From positions 310,001 to 374,000 of the forward strand of contig JAFEKR010000002.1 in NCBI GenBank assembly GCA_019022495.1: a stretch of DNA of 64,000 bases, read 5' to 3'. Shown here piece after piece: positions 57,083-64,000 of the stretch; the first letter of the stretch is position 1, and the number at the start of each line of letters is the position of its first letter. The stretch is from Epichloe hybrida. Its lineage: Eukaryota > Ascomycota > Sordariomycetes > Hypocreales > Clavicipitaceae. The notes below the pieces were generated by a model that was given only the letters and a program-made list of their open reading frames with translations, was not told the origin of the DNA and did not search any database. Both the position numbers and the translations under genes were made by a program.

Positions 57083-58760
57083 TGGCGCATCGCCATGAAA
57101 CTTGCGAGGGGATGGGTTGAATATCAGCTTTCCAAGTACATATTTTTAAATGGGTTCAAGGAACACAGTAGTTTCGTGTTTCTCTCTCCATTTACCTTGA
57201 GCCGGATTTTGAATGGTCTTGGCGATTATGAAATGCGACGGCGCATCTGGACTGGGTATATAGCTCGAATGGGATTCGACAACAGGATTGGCGTATCCAG
57301 CCAGCAGTATTTATCTCCTATCATGGTTTTTTTTCCCCCCCTTTTCTCTTTAGCTAGTTTTTTTTTCTTGAATAGAGACGATGTGATTGGAGTATATGGA
57401 GACCCTTCCAAATGACTTTTTTATATTGGGGTGTCCCCAAATGTACCGTGGAACCCAGTCTCCTCGACATGGCGTCTTTGGTCTAAATGACTGCCGCCGG
57501 GTCAGTGTGTGTATCCGTCTATTCGGTCAGCTGGTCCGATTTTGTAGGCAGTTTCTAGCCATTGAGCAGGCAGCACCGATGCCAGGCCGAAATCCCGAAT
57601 ATGGCGCGTAGATAGATGGCAGGCTAGAAAAACAAATCATCATGTCGTCTACGTACTCTTGTCCGCAGCACGGGCCATCCCGCGAGCTGTTCCCCTCGTG
57701 CAATTTACCCCACCGAATCGACCAATCTTGGCGTCCTCCAAACTCTTTTTCGTGTTCGTCCATCGTCTTTTTCCTTCTCTTCTTCCGCACTGGACGAGAT
57801 CATCAGCGCTCGATTGATGCATGTTCTTGGCAACTAGGTCAACGGGCGTGAATGGAAAGACATGCTGCCAGGTGCACTTGTTCAAGTCTCATCCGAGAAC
57901 AGGGGTGGGGGGGGGGGACTTTCGATCCTTCACTTTCTTCAACTTTGGCGTTACAAGAAGTGTGCAAAGGTTATCGGCATGGTCCAGCAAAAAAAATCCT
58001 GCTGATGAGGATTATTACGGCGACCAAGGTACTGCTGCTGAAAAAAAAGGCCCCCCCACTCCGCTCATTGCAGTTCATCCCGGGCGGGCCAACACTATTC
58101 TTTTCCCCCAAAGGCCAATTGCAACAGCCATAATGGCAGCAATTGTAAAACGTGGTGTGAATCAAGACCCGGCGTCGGCAACGAACACGTGTAGGAGAAG
58201 GAGCAACATGCTTCATGCGCCATTCGCCGGTTTGGGTGATGTCGCCCGTTCATTGCTGAGATGCTGCGTCATCAAAACTAGGGAAAATTTGGTTCATAAA
58301 CAACCAGCTCATCCTACCCATTTGCTGCCGACAGAATTCCTCAGTCCATTTCTCACTCATTGACGCTGGCGGTATCGTGTCTATTATCATCATGCTCTTC
58401 AGTCGCTTAGGTTCTTTCCTTCTTCTTCTTCTTCGCTAGTAGGTTCATAGATGGCCGGTGAGTCTTATTTCCCTTCGAATCTCTCATTAAATTTAAGTTC
58501 GCGGTTTGCTCACGGAGTCGGAGTCCCGAATCGATTTGTGGACGACGTTGGCTTGGCTTGTGGACAGACTGTTGTTGGCAGTGAACAAAGGGCAAAGGCT
58601 AAGAACTTTATGATGGGGGGAGGGGGGGGGGGTATGGAGACAATGGCGAGGAACCCCTCACTGATTAGCAGCAGCAGCAGCACCACCATGCATGGTCCAT
58701 GCCCACACACCACACCACACCACTCGCTTCGTTGTTGCCGCGCCGCCATGAGCATTGCGC
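57083..58760. other. 3'-3' intergenic region
   Basis: About 1.7 kb between the opy2 and ras2 stops. Includes poly-G/poly-T tracts (57327-57370, 57905-57919, 58615-58632) and a GCAGCAGCAGCAGCACC run near 58668-58684. No gene recognised; a 180-codon frame at 57821-58363 is composition-driven. Confidence 0.55.
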
Positions 58761-59611
58761 TCATATAAGGATGCATTTTTTGCTCTTCTCGCCGTCTTTG
58801 CTGCGTCTTGACCGTAGGGCATCGCGTTCACGGCTACTGATGTCTCCGTTGCCGGTGCGCGATCGCCCGCTAGCACTTCCTGATGGAAGAGAGGCATGCT
58901 GCCGTTGTCTGCGCAGAATTCGAACCACATCATAGAAAGCCTTTTCCACGTTTATGCAGTTCTTGGCTGAGGCTTCGACGAATTCGCAGCCGAGCTCACG
59001 GGCTAACGCATGCCCTTCTTGTGTAGATACCTCTCGCTCTGTGACCCTGTCGCTCTTGTTGCCGACGAGCATGATGGGCACAGGCATCTGAGGACTGACG
59101 GCGGAAAGAGGTGACCCCGTGTACGACGGCGAGGACGAGCATGACTCTTTGACTCGTTGGATCTGGTGGTGGAATCTCTTGATGCGGGTAAATGATGAGC
59201 GAGAGGAGATGCTGTAGACTAAAACAAAGCCTTCACCGTCACGGATCCATTGATCGCGTAGAGCCGTGTATTCTTCCTGCCCAGCTGTGTCGAGAACTTC
59301 GAGCATGCATGGTTGCCCATCTATGACAACTTGCTTGCGGTATGAATCTTCAATCGTGGGATCATACTATGGTGGCAAAGAAATGTTATTAGATGGTCAC
59401 GCGTCTTAGGAGCACATGATCTCGAGCTCCCCCCCCCTCCTCCCCGCCTACAGCTTGCCGGGGACGGAGATGGGCAAGGATAGTGACTATCGATGGCTTA
59501 ACGTACTGTTTCAACAAAATGTTGTAAACACAGCTGTATCGTCAACGCTGTCTTTCCTACGCCTCCGTCTCCCAGAACCACAAGCTTGTACAACACCATA
59601 CGGCCCGCCAT
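58761..59611 (-). CDS. ras2: Ras-family small GTPase (Ras2/RasB type)
   Basis: Two exons on the minus strand, 59611-59507 and 59366-58761, separated by a 140-nt intron, encode 236 residues. It starts [21 protein letters not shown], giving the P-loop GDGGVGKT. The junction falls in the effector loop: ...[19 protein letters not shown] (switch I). Switch II is [15 protein letters not shown]. Base-recognition motifs NKSD and ASAK are present. After a longer than usual Ser/Pro insert ([15 protein letters not shown], about residues 119-135) and an Arg/Ser-rich hypervariable region, the protein ends KSKKCILI, a CAAX box (CILI) with an upstream polybasic stretch. It should be prenylated and membrane-bound, signalling to MAPK and cAMP pathways controlling growth and morphogenesis. 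GGPP made by the synthase at 34.9 kb may serve such targets. Confidence 0.96.
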
Positions 59612-60125
59612 GGTGGCCGACAGCTTTGGAACCTTGCGTGCCGAAAGACGTCGTTTGGTGAGCTAATCGAGCTAGACGGAAAGCCGGTCCTTGGTCCTCG
59701 GCCTTGATCCTTCGAGGGGGCCAGGTAACGGTGTAGTAGAGAGGGGGCGAGGCACAGGGAGAGGGAGAGGGCGAGATGAAGACGGGATCCGAGGAAGTGG
59801 GTGGGGGGCAAAGAGAGAGAAGAGAGAGAAGAGAGAGAGGACCGGTCAATGTCGTGATGCGACCTTTTGGAGCCAGAGCGGAGGAAGCGGTGCGAATGTG
59901 CTGTTCGACGTCAAACGGGGAGTAGATGAGGAAAGAGTCAGGTCGGAAGGATGTTTGCTTCAGCCAACACAAGACGGCACAATGAAAGATGTTGCTTAGG
60001 CGTCCTGTCAGTGGGAGCTGGTCTAGCGGTTCTTGGGGAGGGTCGCGGTGGAGTCGGTGGGCGGGCGGCGCAATCAGAGCCACAGACAAGACACGGCTTT
60101 GACGGCTTTGACCAGCCGGGAGTGG

Positions 60126-60178
60126 AGTGATTGGGTGATTGGGTGATTGGGTGATTGGTTGGTTGGTTGGTTGGTTGG
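60126..60178. repeat. TGATTGGG / TTGG tandem array
   Basis: Four copies of an 8-bp GTGATTGG unit followed by five TTGG/GGTT units. A simple slippage repeat in the ras2 upstream region. Confidence 0.9.
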
Positions 60179-60822
60179 CCTTGCGGAAAAAGTTCAAAAT
60201 ACTCCGTACCATCCACGCATTCATGCATCCACGCGTGATGATGCTGATGATAGGGAGAACACGCCCGGTCCAAGCAGAAGTCGTGTGAAGCCGTGTGTAG
60301 TCGTGTGTGGTCGTGTGTGGTCGTGTGTCTGATGGGTTCGCAGCAAGAGCGCATGCAAGACTAGACTACAGGTTTGGTTTTTATAACGGCATCTGGCCTA
60401 CCGTAGTCAGCCCGCTCGAAAGGGGTTCTCGGATGGGCAGAGAAAGAAAAGCAAATCCCGTCCTTTGTCAGTCGAGTCCAATCACTGAGGACAATCTCGC
60501 ATTGCCAGGGATTCGACCTCTTGCTACTCCGTATACGCACATCCTTCATACTGGCGATGCAGAGGGCTCGCTTTCGTGATTGGCAAGCAACATGTGCAAC
60601 TTTGTTTCGGGGTGGAAAGCTCTTGTCGGATGGCGAGCCCTCCGTACAAGAGTAATACACAACCTCACCCTTGGTAATGTAGCTGATTGGGAGTAGGTAC
60701 TCCGAAGTCGGTACAAAACTACTCCGTACAGATTACAAGAGGCACATCTGTACAAGGTACGGATCCGTACGGACGGACAATGGCTGGCTGGCTCTGGCGA
60801 CTCTGGCGCTGGCGCTGGCGCT

Positions 60823-60893
60823 GGGGTGGGTGTGGGTGTGGTTGGGTGGTGTGGTTGGGGGTGGTTGGGGGTGGTTGGGGGTGGAGGCCGTCC
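60823..60893 (+). repeat. G-rich tract with quadruplex potential
   Basis: Seven G runs of three to five bases spaced by 1-11 bases (GGGG, GGG, GGG, GGG, GGGGG, GGGGG, GGGGG) on the plus strand, produced by repeats of TGGTTGGGGG. Such spacing allows G-quadruplex formation in single-stranded DNA. Confidence 0.7.
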
Positions 60894-61599
60894 AGAGCGT
60901 CCAGAGACACAAACTCCCCGGTCCATCTAGTGGGTCTGCCCGGTCTGCTGTACACATGTACACCCACTGTACCGAGTACATAGGCTACTGTAGGCTGTAG
61001 CCAACTGGTCTGGAGCTGGAGGGATCGAGAGGGGCCAAAGCGGGTCGTCCCTTTGCACAAAAGCTTGAAAGCTTGAAAGCGACGGGGAGTGAAAGTAGAT
61101 GCAAATAGCGCAAGTTGGCAGCCACCAGAGCCAGCCCTTTTTTTTTTCTTCTTCTCCTCATTGCTTGCGTGTAGGGAAGGTCATGTGCAGAAAGCGTACG
61201 GATTACGGATTATTACTGCATTGTCTAGGGAGATGGCGGCTCTTATTCGACACCAGCTAATATGCTATAGCTGTTCTGCGTCAATACGAGATCTTGCCCA
61301 GTTTGACGACTAACCTCGGGGGCTGGGTTGTTCATTCATTCACCAACTTACGGAGTAGGGAGACACAGACTTTTGATTTGATGCCGCGAGCTGGCTACCC
61401 TTGCGTCCGTGGTTGAAGCCGCAGTCAAAGACAAAGCAGCAAATGTTTTGGCGGCTGGGGTGGCTCTCAACCCCGTCCCTTCCTTGTCCCATATACATAT
61501 CACGCATGCGACTGACGAAAAAGAGAGCAGGCGCTGATATTAATTCGTACTGACTGCACAACACTCGGCGTGATACGGGGAAAGGGGAGAGAGATGACG

Positions 61600-61638
61600 A
61601 GAACAAGACCAGAACAAGACCAGAACAAGACCAGAACG
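61600..61638. repeat. 11-bp tandem array
   Basis: Three and a half copies of AGAACAAGACC with a degenerate last unit (AGAACGAG). Intergenic. Confidence 0.85.
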
Positions 61639-63435
61639 AGCTACGCTGCTGGATGTCAAAGTCGAAATTAGTGAATCCATCTTTGTCTACTCCGTAGTCC
61701 GTAGTCAATCCGTACATTCATTCCCCTTTCCATCGGAGCAGACTCCCCGACGCCGACGCCGACGAATCACAATCACGGAGGAAGGAGCGACGTTCAAGTA
61801 ACGGGTAAAGAGCCGCCTTCCGCGGGCTGTTTTGTGCGTAGTGCGTAGTGTTCTACTTGACTAGTCAGACTGGCACGGGAGGAAGGTTCGACTCATCCGA
61901 GCAACAATCAACAAGAGCGTCACATCTGGTCTGGCCTGGCCTGGCCGGGCCTGGCCTGCATGACAAAATCAATATCTGTCAGACTCGTCAGACTCCATGC
62001 CATGTTGCCTTCGCCTCCTCGACCGGCCCTGCCTGCCTGCCCAGTGCCCGGTAAAATTTGTTCAATTATAGATGCAATGCATTCGCTTTCGCTTTCGAGT
62101 TCCGCCAATTCGCCTCCGACGAAAGCGCCCGGATTTGCCACGACCATCCCGGCTAGAGCTGTCCACGCGAGCAGGGCGCAGGGCGCAAGACGCAACGACG
62201 CGAGAACGATTAAAATAGGAACAACAGGACTTCAAGAAGGATTGCGGGGACAGGCAAGCTTATCCGTGACTACGATTTGGATCTGGACTTGGATCAGACT
62301 TGGCCCCGTATCCCACAGAAACTCGTATCATCAGCTACAGCAACATGAACATGCATCATAGAGTCGAGATTCGCCCTATCACGACATGATCAGCTAATTA
62401 CATTGCAGCTGCAGCTGCGGCCGCCACATTCACTGGAAGTTGCCACATCTGCCGCCTGTAGTCCGGAAACCCTCTGGCAAACGTGCCCGACTCCCGGAGC
62501 AGCCTTCTGTGGCCTCGATCGCCCGCGAGATGCAGTCCTCCCTCCCGTGCACGATCCATCTTTCAGGCAAGATTGTCGATCCGCCACCCACCCGTACAGA
62601 GTCAGTAAACGCAGAAGAGCCGCTAGCGTGTTGCCGAGCATTGAAGTCTTTACGCTAACTGATGACGCCAACGCAAAGCGGCACTGCTCGCCCACAAATA
62701 ATACGAAAGGGTCAAACAGTAAAACATCAAGTTGACCGAATGTTTTTACTGCTTATCCTTGATTTAATATCCAGCCGACTCACGGACTGCCCTTCAGACA
62801 CCACGATAGTGTCTCGGGTCTGCTAACAAAGGTGGATCATAAATATAGGTCTGACAGCTTAGCTACGGGACCGGAAACTTACGGTAGCGACGCTGCCGCC
62901 TGCCTCGGATGCCCATACATATTCTTTCGGCGAGACATGTGGTTTGCCGAGAGCTGTCGCTTACTGGGGGGGTGGACATGGAGTCTGCACATCATACCTG
63001 CTTCACATATCGTACTCGGGTAGTATTAATAAACGTTCTGAAAGCTTGTAGCGCGCCCGAGTCCTGCTTTTCTGCGTGAGACTGACTTATTCAGGGTATG
63101 CCTGCGATCCATAGGACCTGAGAAACCTAATTGAACTGCATAACTCGTGAGAAACCGGCGTTTGCTTTCTTGTGTAAAAGATGAGAATCAGTCCAGTCAG
63201 GTCCAGTTCATGCTGCCTACATCATCTGATGTGCTCAGCTTAATGCAGCCCCTCCTGTCCAGACTTGCTAGATGTGATCATCATGAGTAGATTCTGACTA
63301 CATGGGGTGAACTGTCTGTCCATGGTTGATGGCCAACTGATACTAGCACCAGCAAATAAAGCCGGCGATTGCGTACGTGCCACATGATGTCTTTGTCCCA
63401 GGATATACTCCGTACAGAGGTCATCATTTGGCTAA

Positions 63436-64000
63436 CTACTGCACGAAATCTAAAAGACGCTCTGCCATGGTGTCAAAGCCTGCCTCATGCTCCCCAACCC
63501 ATAGATCCACCCAATTCCTCGCCTCGTTGAACTCGTCGCCATTCTTATCCATGTCTTCTTCCAAAGGTCTCTCGACGTAGATGGTTCTCAGTCCGCAGGC
63601 CCTCGCCCCCTTCAAGTCCTTCATATGACACGCCACCATGGCCACCTGGCTCGGCTCCAAAGCCATCTCCCTCACCACACCAAGGTATGTTCCCGGATGA
63701 GGCTTATACAGCCCGAAAGTCTCTGCGCAGAACAAGGCATCAACCTCCATGGCCCCGAAATCAACCAAATCCCTCACCAATTCTTCATTCCCGTTCGACA
63801 AGGTCACGAGCTTTACTCCCCGTTCCCTCAACCTCGCCAGACCACCCACCGCGTCAGGCCACGGACTCAACCGATGCCACACCAAGCTCAACGATTCCAT
63901 CTCCGACTCAGTATACAGACCACGCAGGCCCCAGGAGTCGAGAAGCCGGACGAGGGCCCCGTAGTGGTGCTCATCAATCGTCTTCCACGCATCCCTGTCC
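63436..64000 (-). CDS. haloacid dehalogenase-like hydrolase, type II (5' part outside window)
   Basis: The frame runs from the stop at 63436 to the right edge with no stop, giving at least 187 residues; the start and N-terminal motif I (DxxxT) lie beyond 64000. Visible HAD motifs: motif II in KLVTLSNGN, and KPHPGTYLGV, with motif III lysine in LYKPHP. AMVACHMKDLKGARACGLRTIYVERP corresponds to motif IV, though the usual DxxGA pattern reads CHMKDLKGA. This order matches L-2-haloacid dehalogenase-type hydrolases, whose fungal members hydrolyse halogenated or phosphorylated small acids. Substrate cannot be inferred. Confidence 0.85.
   Translation of the reverse strand, partial: DRDAWKTIDEHHYGALVRLLDSWGLRGLYTESEMESLSLVWHRLSPWPDAVGGLARLRERGVKLVTLSNGNEELVRDLVDFGAMEVDALFCAETFGLYKPHPGTYLGVVREMALEPSQVAMVACHMKDLKGARACGLRTIYVERPLEEDMDKNGDEFNEARNWVDLWVGEHEAGFDTMAERLLDFVQ

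Larger units (their letters stand above)
59612..63435. other. 3.8-kb gene-free stretch with repeats
   Basis: The left end holds the ras2 leader and promoter. Then come a TGATTGGG/TTGG array (60126-60178), a G-rich strand with seven G runs (60823-60893), an 11-bp AGAACAAGACC tandem around 61600-61638, and several TACGGAGTA copies (60200, 60526, 60720, 61349, 61688, 63406). A plus-strand frame beginning near 61960 and the minus frame at 61920-62195 lack a reliable ATG start or domain. No gene recognised. Confidence 0.5.

Noticed and set aside
60495..60520. tRNA-like B-box (GGTCGAATCCC on the minus strand)
   Set aside because: No acceptor, D-arm or anticodon arm at the right distances; at best a tRNA fragment.
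61920..62195. Minus-strand frame with a signal-peptide-like start (RLAPCALLAWTALAG)
   Set aside because: Its first codon is TTG, not ATG, and the part after about residue 50 is composition-driven. A small secreted protein cannot be supported.

Overview
The window is nuclear DNA of a filamentous ascomycete. Coding regions are broken by short introns (about 50-160 nt) with GTRNGT donors, CTRAC-type branch sites and YAG acceptors. The protein set (class III chitin synthase, a Ras2/RasB-type GTPase, Opy2, Pom1, a SIN-type Cdc14, the Anp1 mannan polymerase subunit) is typical of Sordariomycetes. A hypocrealean host is my inference from protein similarity, not proven. Gene density is low: about 18 protein genes and one tRNA in 64 kb, separated by long intergenic stretches.

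Layout. 2.5-10.1 kb: mag1 DNA glycosylase (-), SmF (+), an ANP1 glycosyltransferase (+, with a one-base frame break) and ESCRT-III Snf7 (+). 11.4-19.3 kb: a cysteine-containing single-pass membrane protein with a long disordered tail (+), then a 1405-residue MFS-type transporter with a very long N-terminal tail (-). 19.3-27 kb: no convincing protein gene, but an intron-containing tRNA-Ser(CGA), a 422-bp element with inverted repeat ends, and other dyad structures. 27-41.3 kb: pom1 kinase (-, one-base frame break), a Pex24/dysferlin-domain peroxin (+), GGPP synthase (-), SIN protein Cdc14 (+), a second Cys-rich membrane protein (-) and a secreted S1-fold protein lacking two catalytic residues (-). 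44.2-51.7 kb: ILV5 (+), UBC12 (-), class III chitin synthase (-). 55.7-59.6 kb: convergent opy2 (+) and ras2 (-). The last 0.56 kb holds the 3' part of a haloacid dehalogenase gene.

The genes are mostly housekeeping and do not form a pathway cluster, but polarity and cell-wall growth is a recurring theme: Pom1 (polarity kinase), Cdc14 (septation), Ras2 and Opy2 (MAPK signalling), class III chitin synthase and Anp1 (wall mannan). Three single-pass proteins (11.4, 38.8 and 55.7 kb) share one plan: Cys-rich outer domain, Gly-rich transmembrane helix, long disordered cytosolic tail.

Two cautions. Both anp1 and pom1 need exactly one extra base to restore a full-length frame, and in both the summed exon length is 2 mod 3; undercalled bases in the assembly explain this at least as well as gene decay. 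No obviously new multi-gene system is visible. The most unusual items are the catalytically impaired S1 protease homologue, the inverted-repeat element and neighbouring nested dyad at 21-22 kb, and a dispersed intergenic 9-mer TACGGAGTA found about 15 times.
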